Below are positions 21,722 to 33,365 of a DNA stretch of 64,000 bases, in pieces. Position 1 is the first letter of the stretch; every line of letters starts with the position of its first letter. A program made the position numbers and the translations under genes. Origin of the DNA: Lucinisca nassula. Taxonomy: Eukaryota > Mollusca > Bivalvia > Lucinida > Lucinidae. The notes under the pieces are model-generated. The model did no database searches and was not told where the DNA came from. It worked only from the letters and a program-made list of their open reading frames with translations. The stretch is from contig OY757017.1 in NCBI GenBank assembly GCA_963580285.1, positions 110,517,245 through 110,581,244 of the forward strand, in the 5' to 3' direction.

Positions 21722-22045
21722 TAATAACTCACATAACTGGAACACGGGAACAGGCTATCTAGCCTCTGAAGGTGCATTCTTGTAATAAGAGTTTCTATCC
21801 CAGAGCAAAATCTAGGATTTCAGTATCACCCTTTTCTCGTGGGCAAGAATGAAAAGGGATGTTGCATAGGACTGCTGGCCTGTTTGAAACCTTTCGTTAC
21901 TCAAATAATAATGCATAATATCTCCATGGGACCAAAGCATGTCTCTGAAGCTTTCCGTTAGGATGACACATCCATGTAGAACATTGCCTTCTTTATACAT
22001 AATGGCTGTAACAGTGGCATTTTTCTTATGCCAAAAAAAAGATAT
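21722..22045. other. No gene recognised
   Basis: Spacer without coding potential. Confidence 0.45.
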
Positions 22046-22215
22046 TATATTTTTCTTGTACCTGCTTCAAACATAGATTGTGGGTGCTCATTAGAACCGC
22101 CTCGTCGAGGCGGTTTTAACGAGTGCCCACAGTCTTAGTTTTAAGTAAGAATAAGAAAAACAAAACACCACCTGTAAACCCCACTTTTCACTATTATATT
22201 AGGTTTACAGGGGCA
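22046..22215. repeat. HP palindromic MITE, partial copy H
   Basis: Core gattgtgggtgctcattaga ... gcctcgtcgaggcgg ... cgagtgcccacagtctta and an arm with ctgtaaaccccacttttcac. The termini are missing. Confidence 0.75.
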
Positions 22216-22324
22216 GACCAAATGGGAAAAGTGTGGCAAGACAGTATTTAAATTTCAATGTGTGTTTTAAGTATTTCTTTTATGTTTATTGACATTATAC
22301 TGTTGATACGAGCGTGAAGAATAC

Positions 22325-22705
22325 TTTGAGTATGTGCGTCTAGCAAAGACAACGATCAGTATGCGCCTGCGCAGTCTGATCATAATCTTCTTCCTGCATA
22401 CCGGGAATGTTGTGTTCTGACCGAGTAAGCACACGAATGTCTTGAAAGTTTAGATACAGAAACCAGGGTCCAGTTGATCAAAGCCTAATTAGCTTTATGA
22501 GCTCGTTAGTGGTCAAATTGTTAACTGTTCTAGCAAGTACAATATTTAAAATAATGTTAATTTCGCTGAATAAATAAGCAGCTTTTGCAAGTTATTTTTG
22601 CTGAAAAAATGTGAGCAGCTTTTGCATGATGAAAAAGCTGCTCACACTTTTTCAGCAAAAATATTAGTATATTTGCCATATTAAATTATCAACGTTTTTA
22701 ATGAT
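22325..22705. repeat. Composite repeat, second copy of 16008-16385
   Basis: Begins tttgagtatgtgcgtct and matches 16008-16385 through the hairpin and into the nested MITE with only scattered differences. Here the inner MITE is complete to 22746. Confidence 0.8.
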
Positions 22706-22746
22706 ACAGCAACTAACGACCTCATTAGCTTTGAACAACTGGACCC
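22466..22746. mobile_element. TIR MITE with GGGNCCAGTTGNTCAAAGC ends
   Basis: Ends gggtccagttgatcaaagc and gctttgaacaactggaccc; core palindrome gtgagcagcttttgc / aaaagctgctcacac. Other copies: 35883-36129 (complete), 16148-16385 (left part), relics near 25190-25310 and 28840-28935. Confidence 0.85.
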
Positions 22747-23186
22747 AGATGGAGTGTTATCTAAATTTGATTGTCAATACTGTACCAATTGAACTTCACT
22801 GATTCAAACACCAATTCCTCAATGCCCAAGCTGATCTGAACAAGTCCTTGGGTCTCTAGGGGATCTTTCTCATAACAAGAAATGAGAAAAGCTGTATTCG
22901 GGTTTTGCGATCATGTAAATATGTTCTATGAAAGGGTTATCTTTTGGAAGCAAGGAATGTACCACAGAACTGGAAAATATGAAGTGTGCATGTTTTCTGG
23001 GCCAGACTAGCTAGTTTCGGCCAATTAGGCCTCATCAGTGACCTTCACGTATTTTCAAAATTCCACAATGGAATCAATGATCCCAAAGGACAAGAAAATA
23101 TAAACTACACTATGATGTACGGCAGGGAGACGTTTTGGCCACAAACCAGCCTGCTCAGCTACTTACACTAGCAAGGGTTTTAAATT
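22747..23186. other. No gene; dispersed repeat near 23013-23160
   Basis: The part agtttcggccaattaggcct / catcagtgacctt ... ggagacgtttt resembles the unit at 59711-60476 and 9990-10110. Confidence 0.45.
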
Positions 23187-23190
23187 TTAA

Positions 23191-23393
23191 CCCGTATCCC
23201 GCTGAATAAATTATTTTACCCACTACAACTTCTGCATACCAGCCAGTTAAATTACTTGATATAATTTTTGTACAGTTCACAAACTGCATGACAAACAGAG
23301 TAGATCCTGATCAGATGTCTTCAGAAGCCATCTGAACTGGATCTTCCATGTTTGCAAAGGTAGGGGGTGGCGTCGTGTTTAGCAGGATAAAGG
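23191..23393. mobile_element. piggyBac-type MITE flanked by TTAA, copy 2
   Basis: Flanked on both sides by TTAA (23187-23190, 23394-23397). Ends cccgtatcccgctgaa and tttagcaggataaagg. Interior as in 23413-23617. Confidence 0.75.
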
Positions 23394-23412
23394 TTAAGAA
23401 ATAGAAACTTAA

Positions 23413-23617
23413 CCCTTGTCCTGCTGAATATTCATATATGCCACACCCACTACCGATTATCAACCAATCAGATTACTTGATGCAAATTATTACAACAAAT
23501 TCACAACCTTAATGACAAACAATGTAGATCCTGATCAGATGGCTTCTTCAGAAGCCATCTGATCTGGATCTACATTGTTTCAAAGAAAAGGCATATCCGG
23601 GTTCAGCAGGACAAGGG
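23413..23617. mobile_element. piggyBac-type MITE flanked by TTAA, best copy
   Basis: 205 bp between perfect TTAA sites (23409-23412, 23618-23621). Perfect inverted ends cccttgtcctgctgaa / ttcagcaggacaaggg. Internal hairpin gatcctgatcagatggcttc / gaagccatctgatctggatc. TTAA duplication plus 5'-CCC ends is the piggyBac signature. Confidence 0.85.
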
Positions 23618-23621
23618 TTAA

Positions 23622-24450
23622 GGTACCCTACTGTCCAAGCAATCAGCACAAAGAAGCTGATCAGACTGTGCAGGTGCGCATACTGGTCTGCAGCGTTGTT
23701 TGCAAATTGCAAAACGTGCAGGTTTTCTTGCCTTTCGCAGCTCAAATTTATAGGGATCGATACTTGAAGAGACTTCACTTGTTTTCTTTTATAAATATAT
23801 TTTGTATGTACGCATGAAGTAAGCCAAAGCTAACACAATATACTTTTACTTTTATTTTTACAGACTATTGAAAAGATATCTGCATTATACATTCTATTAT
23901 CAGTTACCCCCTATATTAATTCCATCATGACCTGATAAAGATATGCCGTCTCGGGACAAGTACACTTTATCAGGTCAACGTGACACTGCACTTTTACGAA
24001 AGAACCGGACTGCTGGAAAAATTTGCAATAATGTTATTATTACTGGAAAAATGGAAAAAAATATCATAGGAACAATTACAGTCAGAAAATACGAAATTTA
24101 TATCGACAAATGATTGTGCACTGGAATGTTGGGACGCACTGAGGACAATCAATTTGCCAATTTAACGAAATAATAAATAGACTACCAGACTCGTGCCATG
24201 TGATGTCAAATTTAACAGGCTCATGAGGTTTCAGACACAGCTTTGCGAAGGCTTGTAGAATCGCGAGGCTCGTTATTCTACAAGCCTTCTCCAAACCTTG
24301 CCTGAGGAACTTGATATCAAAAGACACGAACCTTGTATGGTCTATTTCTTGCGCTATTAGTAACCCTCAGTAGCTAGAATTAACACTGAACATGTTTTCA
24401 TAGTACTGTGTTATTCTAATTATTGAAATGGATTGATTGTTTTGGGTTTA
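23622..24450. other. No gene; two short hairpins
   Basis: 23928-23977 (tgacctgataaag ... ctttatcaggtca) and 24247-24289 (gaaggcttgtagaat ... attctacaagccttc). No coding potential. Confidence 0.55.
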
Positions 24451-24504
24451 ACGCATACTTGTATGTATATTTTCTTTGTATTTCATCCACATTGACGTTT
24501 TCTG
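24451..24504. repeat. 54-bp perfect inverted repeat, left arm
   Basis: Exact reverse complement of 25642-25695 (begins acgcatacttgtatgtatat). The arms enclose 1.1 kb that contains a MITE at 24912-25147. Confidence 0.9.
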
Positions 24505-24911
24505 ACGTTTTTCTCGTCTCCCAGAGAAGGGCAGAAAACTGACACGTGATAGTAGAGAAGATGAGGGCAGAAAAACAACACCCCTTCTATCCTTACCTGG
24601 TGCAAGGAAAACAAGCCTTTCCCAACCGTAAGCCAATATCAGTTGGATGCCCCAGCGACGCAATATACACGTCACCTTTGCCTCACCCACCTCCCCTTGA
24701 ATTATTGAAATTCAACTGCCCGAGGATACATTCGTCCCTATTGACCAGTGGCATGATGGTTCAGGATCAAATAATTGCGTCCTCAGTGCATTTACGGAAA
24801 AACACCTACAGTATAGTCAACGTATGGGACGCAATGTTGAGGGCGATGTCACATAATGATTCAGTGACGGAAAAAAATCATTGCGGCGTCTGTTCTCGGT
24901 CCACATTATTT

Positions 24912-25147
24912 GAGCCCCGCCAAGCGAATTTGTGTCTTCGAGCATTCCGTCATGACAAATTTTAACTGCGCATGCCCAGCCATTCAGAGGGGCCAGGGAT
25001 ATGGCTTTCTGTCTGAAGGTTCCTCTTGATTCACTGCTTGTATGAGTGTGCAGCGAAGGTTCTGGCGGTACTGCGCGGATGCGCAGGCTCGCCTGAACCT
25101 TCGCTGCTCGCATAGGCGATAAGTACCAAAATCGCTTGACGGGGCCC
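24912..25147. mobile_element. TIR MITE with GRGCCCCGYCAAGCG ends, copy 2
   Basis: Same element as 9585-9798, flanked by ATTT on both sides (24908-24911, 25148-25151). It keeps a gcgcggatgcgc stretch in the middle. Confidence 0.82.
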
Positions 25148-25641
25148 ATTTGTCAATATCTCAAAAGTAGACTGCTATATATGGAGTAATGAAGTCGGTA
25201 GTGACCTTTCTAGCAAGAACAATATCTAATATTCTGGATTTTTGGCTGAAACCTATTTGAACCATTTTTTTTTATTTTTTTTCAAAAAAAAAAATTAATG
25301 TATTTTCTGCATTTAAATGATAAAAATTTAACGATATGTTAACTAGAGCCGTCGATAGCTTTGACTAACAATTAACTGTGACAATCATCTTTTTTTTTTT
25401 CAAGTCAGTGAATAATTGTTGACGTTTTAGCTCACTTACACGCTTACACGAATGTACAAGAGGTTTTTGCTATAAACCTGCCTAAACGTGCTTAGCGCTT
25501 GAAGGGTTAAAAGTGCATTATGTCTTAGATGTTTTCATATATTTGGAATGTAATAGATATTTTTTCAAATGTTTTACATATGAAAACCATACACTGAGTC
25601 TGAAACTTAGATTACGAGGCTCATCTGTAATTGTTACTGTG

Positions 25642-25695
25642 CAGAAAACGTCAATGTGGATGAAATACAAAGAAAATATACATACAAGTATGCGT
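25642..25695. repeat. 54-bp perfect inverted repeat, right arm
   Basis: Exact inverse of 24451-24504 (begins cagaaaacgtcaatgtggat). Confidence 0.9.
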
Positions 25696-25711
25696 CTGTT
25701 CGTACATTTTA

Positions 25712-25736
25712 ACTCTCTCTCTCGCTCTCGCTCTCG

Positions 25737-25768
<32 letters not shown>
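25712..25768. repeat. (CT)n / (CTCG)n microsatellite
   Basis: CT repeats with regular ctcgctctcg interruptions. Confidence 0.95.
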
Positions 25769-25982
25769 GCGTGCATGCGCGTGTGTATGTATGTGAGTGT
25801 TTAGGTTGTTTCAAACTCCCTAAATATATAAAAATGCTTTAATTGCCAGAAACTATATGTGTTGTTTTGTTTTTAGCTAGACATATACTTGATTTAATTT
25901 GTTGCCTTGGTTCACATGGCGTCTACGTTTGGGAACCATGAGCAGCTTCCTAGGAATTTTGCAATTTTGCGGGGGTTGTGGC

Positions 25983-28425
25983 TAGGAGTGTAACGATGCA
26001 TCGGACCATCGATGCATTGCGATAGGCCCTGGGCCGATAGTACTACATCGATGGTAAAGTTAAACATCGATGACTATCGCCGATAGTGTTTTGAACTATC
26101 GATAGTTTCGATAGTTTTCTATATCACAAGTTTTTCAGATAATTCCCGAAGTTGTTTTCATTCTAATACAATTTATATTCTTTATTACCACCTACGTCTT
26201 GTAGTGTACCCGGTCAAGCGTCAAACTGTACATTGTCCTAATTATCCTGTGTCAGTGGGAGACAACGGCTGCTAGTCGCCAGATAAAGGCAATAAAATTA
26301 CAGCCGAATCGTTATTTGGCGGTCGTGATTTGGCGGTAGCCTGCAAGTACACTGTGTTTATGCATCCTATTTTGTTACAGATTATCCACTTAACACCCGA
26401 TGTCGGTATAAGGTCAGAACGCTGAATATTCCTTCATTGAACTGGTAAATTTACAACTTTCTGAAGCATATTTCAACAGCACTTTGATGTAAATTGATTT
26501 CGAAATAATTGACACGGACGACCACGCATATTTTGATTACGCTAATCTGCAAGGTGTCTGTAAGCCAGTGAGAAGAAAAGCTATAATTAATGCGTGTTTT
26601 CACAGTGGTATTAATTGTCAAAGGGTGCCGCCCGCATTAATTAGCACATGAAGAATGGAAAGTCCGCACGTGTCACTACCGCTTCAAAAGATGCAAAAAA
26701 AAAAAATAATAATAATAATGTTCTGGTGTTCTGGTTGATGTTTTAGAGGATTCTTAATTTGTCAATAACAGACATCAAAGGAAATGAAATACGTGTCGTC
26801 CTGCAAAGAACGTTTATTATTTGGGCATCCAGACATGTTTATACAGCCGAGGAATTAATTTTGAATCTTGGACACCGTGTAAGGGAAATACCGCACTAGA
26901 AAACAATTAAAGAAACTAAAAACGTGGTACGATTTTCTGTTTATTTGTACTGCTAAAATATTTTAAAAGATTTTACCAAAACAACAAAAGGAAAATACAA
27001 ATGATGTTTGGAAAAAAAAAAACATTACACAATGAAAATGATGGAAAATTATATAAGTTGGCAGATGCAAGAATGTCGGGATGACATTGTAAGGCATGTT
27101 CGGCACGTTACTGATGCCGTCATCGGTCGACCAGGGCCGATTTGGATATAAAAATTCTTTAGCCCTGATCTCAAAGGTGTTCCGTTTAACAAACGCATGC
27201 GATCTATTGTGTACCGAAACACTGAGACTAATATTAAAAATTTCCTCAGATTTTCGGTCTTAAGATTCAAATCTAACTTCCCAAAACACAGGTTCTGGTG
27301 TATGGATTCGTTTGACGTGTCGTCGGTAACAATTCTGATTATGAATCATATGCATTGCTGACATAGTTTTTCAGCTATCTACTATTTATTTTAATGAAGC
27401 GTATTTCTTTCGTAACCGGTAAAACATATTTTCTCAATAGCTAAACTGTTGTGGATAGAGGTGGATAGAAAACAGCGCCCTGCACAATTCCTGATCTATA
27501 CCCGGAAGCTCGATCCGTGTCACCAACAACAGCATACAGATGTGTTTACACAAATTAAAGCCTTCGACTTTTCTCGCCAAGCGTCTGCTATTTTGGCGCC
27601 AAAATATAGCCATGCACGAGGCAGCAGAATAGTGTGTTTTTATTATCATGCATACATCTACCGATAGACGAAGCTAATCGTCTTAGGAGCGATTTGATTG
27701 TGGATTAAATTTGATGATTGGGGGATAAATGCAGATTAGAGACATAAATTGATCTTATTTTCACACCTTGTCACGCGGAACATTATAGGCTTATCGGTAG
27801 CGCCGGAGGCTTGTGTTTACAGTGTAATTATAGGATAGACTGCATATCCGGCGTTTATTACCCGATTCGGTTAACTAACATGGTCGGTTTGGTTGGACCC
27901 AAAGTTCAGTGTTATAACGAGGTTGAGGTGTATTTAGTCTCCATTTCATGCCTGAAGTGTTTTTGAAGACAAGCAAAGATTTCATTGCCTTCGTGAAGAG
28001 CTTACATTTATTTTGATTAAGAAACTGATTTCACATTCTCACTGTGAATTGATACATTTTACTTGGCTACTTCTATTAAAATGAGTCTCCCGGCTCTTCC
28101 AGAAGGATTTCTAAAAGGAAATAAAAAGATGTTCCTGGGGAGCTGTTTCCTCTTCATGTAGGGAAGACAGAAAAGCAAACAGGAGTTCACAACAGGTGTC
28201 CCTCTTGTGTAAATTATCTTGTTTATTTCTTGTATGCAGATAAAGCATACAGAATACAGTTTGAAGGATTGAATAGTTTTTATTTCCTTCTCAAAATATG
28301 TTTCAGACAATAGTATCACAATAGTATTGCAATAGTAGTCAGCAATAGTAATAGTATCGCAATGGTTCTTCCTGCAATGTCAATACTATCGCAATAGTCA
28401 TTTTCTGACTATCGTTACATCCCTA
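25983..28425. mobile_element. Non-autonomous hAT-like element (2.4 kb) with 8-bp target duplication
   Basis: Ends taggagtgtaacgat and, inverted, atcgttacatcccta. Perfect 8-bp duplications gttgtggc at 25975-25982 and 28426-28433. Short subterminal atcgatg / atcgcaatag palindromic motifs occur near both ends. No reading frame longer than about 90 codons inside and no transposase recognised. TIR style plus 8-bp TSD point to hAT. Confidence 0.82.
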
Positions 28426-28433
28426 GTTGTGGC

Positions 28434-28734
28434 CGCGTGAGGTCGATTTGGGCCCCCCAGTGGAAATCTTCCACTGACCGTTCCAAGGCGGCTCTTCTGT
28501 GGCGATTTATTTATGTTGTTGTTTGTTACTTACTGTGTGTATCACTTGTGTCTTTTGGTTTTGGATGGCCATATGGCCATTTTGTGGGAAAGTAACTGTC
28601 CTTATGGCCTTCCTTTGTTTGGATTTCCATTGTGGTCTGGTCGCTTGGTGTTTGTGTTTCTTTCCCTTTGGTGTCTTTTATGGGTGGAGTAAGTTAATTT
28701 TATCAATTCCTGATCTTTGTTTTACTTCTACTTT
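28434..28734 (+). mobile_element. PLE 3'-region fragment split by the hAT-like element
   Basis: Continues from gggggttgtggc before the hAT insertion and runs cccccagtggaaatcttcca, ggccatatggccattttgtg, to the standard 3' end gttttacttctacttt. Upstream of 25975 only a few dozen bp remain, so the copy was short. Confidence 0.8.
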
Positions 28735-28839
28735 ATTTTGAATGGAGGTATGGCTTCAGATGACTGGTGAAATGCTCCTCTCCAACAACGCTTACATGAA
28801 AACAGTAGGCTCTGAACCAAGTTTTTCAAATCAACAAGA

Positions 28840-28935
28840 TTGTTAGTTGTCGAAATGTTAACTGCTCTAGCAAGAATAGTATCTAATAGATTAATATTTT
28901 TGCTGAAAAATGTGAGTAGCTTTTGCATTTGCTAA
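28840..28935. repeat. Relic of the GGGNCCAGTTGNTCAAA MITE
   Basis: aatgttaactgctctagcaa and ttgctgaaaaatgtgagtag match the inside of 22466-22746; ends lost. Confidence 0.6.
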
Positions 28936-29295
28936 CCATGTTTCTCGACAATAGCGACATTGTGTTGTTCCACTGTTATTGCGAAAATTGCGTGCAATTT
29001 TAGTTCTCAAACCAGAACTTTTCAGTAAAAAATGGCTCGAAATAATGTAATATCAGTCGCAAAGTTATGCCATTTAACATTCATTGAAGTATGGACATTA
29101 TCGGGTGACGAAGTATGTGAACCCCAAAGTATGAACAGCACTTGGTCCAGAGTAAAGTATAAATAAAGTATAAAGGAATCCTTTGGGTTCACATACTTTG
29201 TTCCAGACCCGATGATGTTTATACTTAAATGAACGTTAAAAAATATTTCGTGTCTTACACTTAACTAAATTAGAAAGGTACGAACTCGTGTTTCT
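28936..29295. other. No gene; imperfect inverted repeat around 29100-29215
   Basis: gggtgacgaagtatgtgaac / gggttcacatactttgttcc form a loose inverted pair around a short direct repeat of aaagtataaa. Confidence 0.5.
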
Positions 29296-29722
29296 CGGGT
29301 AACATCTGTAACAAAATGCCTAAGTCCGCAAAGGTGCATAATTTAGTCAATTGTTCATAAAATTATACCATAATTCAATCGCGTCATTGTCACGTTGGTT
29401 CCAAACAGCCTACAAAATTTCACGAGCCTAGTCCAAGCGAATCTTGGGATATTTTGTTGAAAGCTTTCACGTGTGAAAAACACCTAAGTGTGTAAAGGGG
29501 CATAACTAGGCAACAAGACGTCTGACTGAAAAGAAAAATAAATATGGGCCTGATATTTTTTCATGAGCAATCCACATGTGAAATTTCAGAACCCTAGCAG
29601 ATATGGTCCCTAAGCCATGATACATCCTATAGTGTGTGATGGACGGACGAAGAACGGACAGACGGACGAACGGTTAAAGCAAAAGCAATATGGCCACCAC
29701 AACTTTTTCGAAAATTAAAAAG
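29296..29722. mobile_element. Single-monomer copy of the 18.5-21.7 kb satellite element
   Basis: One diverged monomer (ccaaacagcctacaaaattt, gtaaaggggcataactaggc) followed by the same tail: ccacatgtgaaatttcagaa, atggacggacgaagaacgga, and a worn terminal gcaatatggccaccacaact. Confidence 0.7.
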
Positions 29723-29899
29723 AGAAATGATTAGGAACCGATACAGTCAGATCCCTTTTTCTTCTCACAATATCACTAGGAAAAGAATTCGAAACATGGA
29801 GTGGTGTGACGACAGTAAACAAAACGGACAACAAGTAAACCGAGTCAGCAGCGCTTTGCCAAATAGGTGGTGACTAAGAATATCCAAACCTAACTTAAA

Positions 29900-30545
29900 A
29901 AGAGCAATATACATAATGGGGGAAAGAACCAGATTAACCAACATGACAAACATTTAAATGGAAGGACAAATGTAACTTTAAATGATCAACCAAAAAGGGG
30001 AAAGAATCAGAATCATCAACGTAACAACATATATAATAGGGAAGAATCAGAACCACCAACACAAAACATGAAAGAACCACAGCAAAATCACCGACTTGGA
30101 ACGGTCAGTAACAATTATTTGTGGGTTTAAGTTAACTTTACGGGATCTTAACCCTCACTCTCATTTTCACTATGTTTAAAACAAGTATTTGTTTGGTCCA
30201 CATGAAAGTTGTCCAACGTAACAAAAAAGCAACAATACACATAATGGGGAACAACAGAACCACCAGCATGACAACCACCAAGCAGAAAGGACAAATGTAA
30301 CTAAAAATGAACAACCAAAAAGGGGGAAGAACCAGAATCATCAACGTAACAACATATATAATTATGGAAAGAATCAGAACAGCCACGCAAATAATGAAGG
30401 AACCACAGCAAAAGCACCGACTTGGAACGGTCAGTAAAATTACTCGTGGGTTAAAGTTAACTTTACGGGATCCCAACCCTCGCCCTCCCTTTCACTGTGA
30501 TTCAACCAAGTATTTGTTTGGTCCTAACGCATCAGTGAATCATCT
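29900..30545 (-). repeat. Tandem pair (~320 bp each) of a PLE-related segment
   Basis: Two head-to-tail copies sharing accgacttggaacggtcagt, gttaactttacgggatc, aagtatttgtttggtcc and aaccacagcaaaa. They resemble, in the minus orientation, the PLE block with cgccttggaacggtcagtg. Confidence 0.7.
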
Positions 30546-30574
30546 CGGTAAACAAAGGAATCACAATTAAAGAC

Positions 30575-31265
30575 AAATATAAGTGAAGGCAATGATCAGG
30601 AATCGATTCAAGTGACACCCACAGCTCCCATCAGAGACACCAAAGGGAAAGAAACACAAACACGAAACAACAGACCCTAAAGGAAACATCAATAGCGGAA
30701 AGCCAAAAGGCCAGTTACCTTCCCACAAAATGGCCAATGGGCTATCCAAAACAAAATAATATAAGCGATACAAACACTCAAAGACAAACCATAACAAAAA
30801 TAAACCGCGACAGAAGAAGCGCCTTGGAACGATCAGTGAAACGAATTCTTCTGAGGGGCTTAAATCGATTTTACGTGGCCACAATTCTCGCCCTTACTTC
30901 TGTCGCGATTTAGACAAATAATTTGTTCAGTCCGCATGAGAGCCTCCTACCTCATCATCGCAACATCTCCGAGAACACAAAAATCAAACAACCACAGAGA
31001 TGAAACAACGATGAGGACTCGGCAGCAAAAAAAAAACACTGAAATTCTGGAGCATTAGAAAACCAACAGTTAGACTCCGATGGGCCCAACCAGAGACAGA
31101 GCATCAGGCACCAACCAACATTACATTGAATTAGATTCTCTCTAATTCTCAGCAAGCCTTTACGCTGGAACCGTCATAGAATCTGAGGCCTGACCCACCG
31201 GCGTGCAATTAAAGAGGGAAGCAAAGTTGTCAACCGTGATTGGGTTAACCACCATGCATACAGAT
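30575..31265 (-). mobile_element. PLE 3'-region fragment (non-coding)
   Basis: Minus-strand copy of the PLE 3' block: ccaaagggaaagaaacacaa, cttcccacaaaatggcca, cgccttggaacgatcagtg, cgattttacgtggccacaat, ending in RT-end sequence near 31260. Confidence 0.8.
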
Positions 31266-31284
31266 GACACATGGATAAGGACTC

Positions 31285-31500
31285 GACAGTAAAACGCGCT
31301 GAGCCATCCGATGAAACGTCACAGGAACACTGGAGCAAAAGAAAACCAACAGTTGAACTCCGTTGGACCAAGAAACAGACATTAAAGTTCCTGTTCCGAC
31401 CAACTAATAAAAAGCGTTACGACAAAGACATTATGGCGTCTGAACCCCGATCCACCGGCGTGCAAATAAAGAGGAAAGCATAATGTCTGATAGTGATTGG
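31285..31500 (-). mobile_element. Diverged PLE 3'-region fragment
   Basis: Shares aaggactcgacagtaaaa, ggagcaaaagaaaaccaaca and ccaccggcgtgcaaataaag with the adjoining fragment, in the same orientation. Confidence 0.65.
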
Positions 31501-32037
31501 GTCAAACAAAATGCATGCAGACTGTTGAATAGAATTTATATAATATCTAATGCGTTTGTAGCGTTTAATGATATTCTAAAATTGTTCCGAAAAATTACGT
31601 TTGCCTGTAATTTTACTTAATTTATTTATAATGTCACCAAAAATACACAGGCTGTGACAGCCTCTGCAGCAAAAGCCTATGTAATCCATCCTTAAATTGA
31701 GAAATAAATTGATAGTATCGGCGATAGAACTTAGAAAATTCTTTCCTAAGTTTATGATATCGATATCCCTGATTTAACAGTTAAACTTTTATTACGTTTG
31801 TGTTTGCTGTGATTCGAACCGACGCACGGATGCGACGACGGACCGTGTGTTCGATTCAAAACAAACGCAAATGATTGTTTATCCCTGATTATGTCTACAA
31901 GCAAAACGTCGCTTCCATTGCTGAGGGAATTAATCACAATCTGTAAAAATACAAATAATTACAGTATTAAAAATATATCACTCGTCCAAAAATTATAATT
32001 CTCTGCATTTGGCAATTGCAAGCATAGTTTTAACATA
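31501..32037. other. No gene recognised
   Basis: AT-rich spacer; an imperfect inverted pair gtttgtgtttgctgtgattcg / cgattcaaaacaaacgcaaa lies at 31798-31875. Confidence 0.45.
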
Positions 32038-32275
32038 GCACCCAGCGCACGACAAAACCTACAATAAGACATGTGCGTCCAACGAAGACTCCGATCAGCC
32101 TACGCATCCGCGCAGTCTGATCAGAGTCTTCGTTGTGCGCTCTAAGGATAGCTAAGGGCCCAATGCTCCTTCATGCAGCAAGAGAAGTCTCTGATTAGAC
32201 TATATGGATGCGCAGGCTGATCTTATTCTTCGCTGGGCGCACATGTAAGTTGTAGGTTTTGTCATGCACTGGCTC
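32038..32275. mobile_element. TIR MITE with GAGCCAGCGC ends, copy 2 (opposite orientation)
   Basis: Ends acccagcgcacgacaaaacc and ggttttgtcatgcactggct; internal hairpin aacgaagactccgatcagcc. Inverse of 11746-11972. Confidence 0.78.
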
Positions 32276-32592
32276 ATAGAAAATCGAGCAGGCCATGATC
32301 ATGTTCGCCATGATCATGGCTATCTGGTCATGAACAGACTCAATAAAACCGAGTCTGCTATTTTCGCTTATTTGGTGTATTCTTTGCAACAGTGAAACTG
32401 AAACAGAATATCGAAAAACAACCGAAACGCTAATGGTGACACGTCAAATACCATTCATTCTTAAGGAACTTGGATACGGCTCCCACCAAATAGGTAAACT
32501 TAGCAACGCAATCCTCTGCACCGCCAGCTTAGATCGAATCTGGAAACGCATTCCAATCGCTCAAAATCAAAATCATTGCGTTTATCATAAAT

Positions 32593-32872
32593 TTTGAAAG
32601 TTTGTTAAAGGTCATTTTGGAGACGTTGCTTCCACTTTGTGGGACTTTTACCCGACATTGAGATGAAATGACATCTGAAGCCCTGCCGCCCAATGAAACT
32701 AATAGAATTTATATGCATGGATGGTCCGACTCGCACCGCTTTGCCTGGGCAGGCTTAGGTCCCCTAAGCGGATTACCAGTACTCGTGTGCGGGTCGGTTT
32801 CAACTCTGCGTGCAGCCCATCTATCAAGCCCCGTTGGGCGGAGGCCTAAATATTGCAAGAAACAAACCCATC
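32593..32872 (-). mobile_element. SINE-like repeat type 4, long copy
   Basis: Minus orientation: tail side ggtcattttggagacgttgc, then acccgacattgagatgaaat, ggcaggcttaggtcccctaa and accagtactcgtgtgcgggt. Related copies: 33366-33511, 38021-38141, 41103-41196, 55806-56118, 62876-63153, and a fragment at 37536-37634. Confidence 0.75.
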
Positions 32873-33102
32873 TACAATAGATAGATTTAAACCCCAAAAA
32901 CGGGGCATCGGTATTAGAAGAATTTGCTTTCTTTAACTGACGTTCTGGGTGGGGGGGCGTAAATTTGACTGATCAAACCATCGAAATAGTATTGTCAATA
33001 TTTAATAAATCATCCAAATATCTGGAAGTCGAGCTAAAAGCTTCAATGATTTCAGACTGGTTTTCGGCAGAAATGGACACCATGAAGTCTCTCTCATAAC
33101 AC

Positions 33103-33270
33103 TAGAAGCCTCCGTGGCGTAGTGGTTACGCTACTCGCCTTGTAAACCAGGGGTCGCAGGATCGATCCCGGGCTTCTCCAGACTTTCGGATGAGTCTTTA
33201 AACCGAGGTCCCGTCTCCGTATGACCTTAGCTGTTGGTGGGACGTAAAACTCAAACACACTCTCTCTCTC
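33103..33270 (+). mobile_element. tRNA-derived SINE (type 1), full copy with perfect TSD
   Basis: Head cctccgtggcgtagtggtta (A box), ccttgtaaaccaggggtcgc (tRNA-Thr TGT-like anticodon arm) and aggatcgatccc (B box), tail gttggtgggacgtaaaactc then a CT run. Perfect 15-bp target duplication tctctctcataacac at 33088-33102 and 33271-33285. Confidence 0.93.
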
Positions 33271-33365
33271 TCTCTCTCATAACACAGTCACCAAAAACAG
33301 ATCAGCCACAAGGGGTGCGCAATTAGTACCCATCGGCATACCCACAACTTGTCTAAATAACTTAG

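Noticed and set aside
24546..24965. 139-codon open frame as a gene
   Set aside because: It runs from one unique stretch into the MITE at 24912 and has no recognisable domain or splice structure.
30307..30570. Open frames around 30.1-30.6 kb as genes
   Set aside because: They lie in a tandem PLE-related repeat and are opposite-strand mirrors of each other.
33103..33180. Functional tRNA-Thr gene
   Set aside because: Acceptor stem does not close; it is the 5' part of a SINE found five times.
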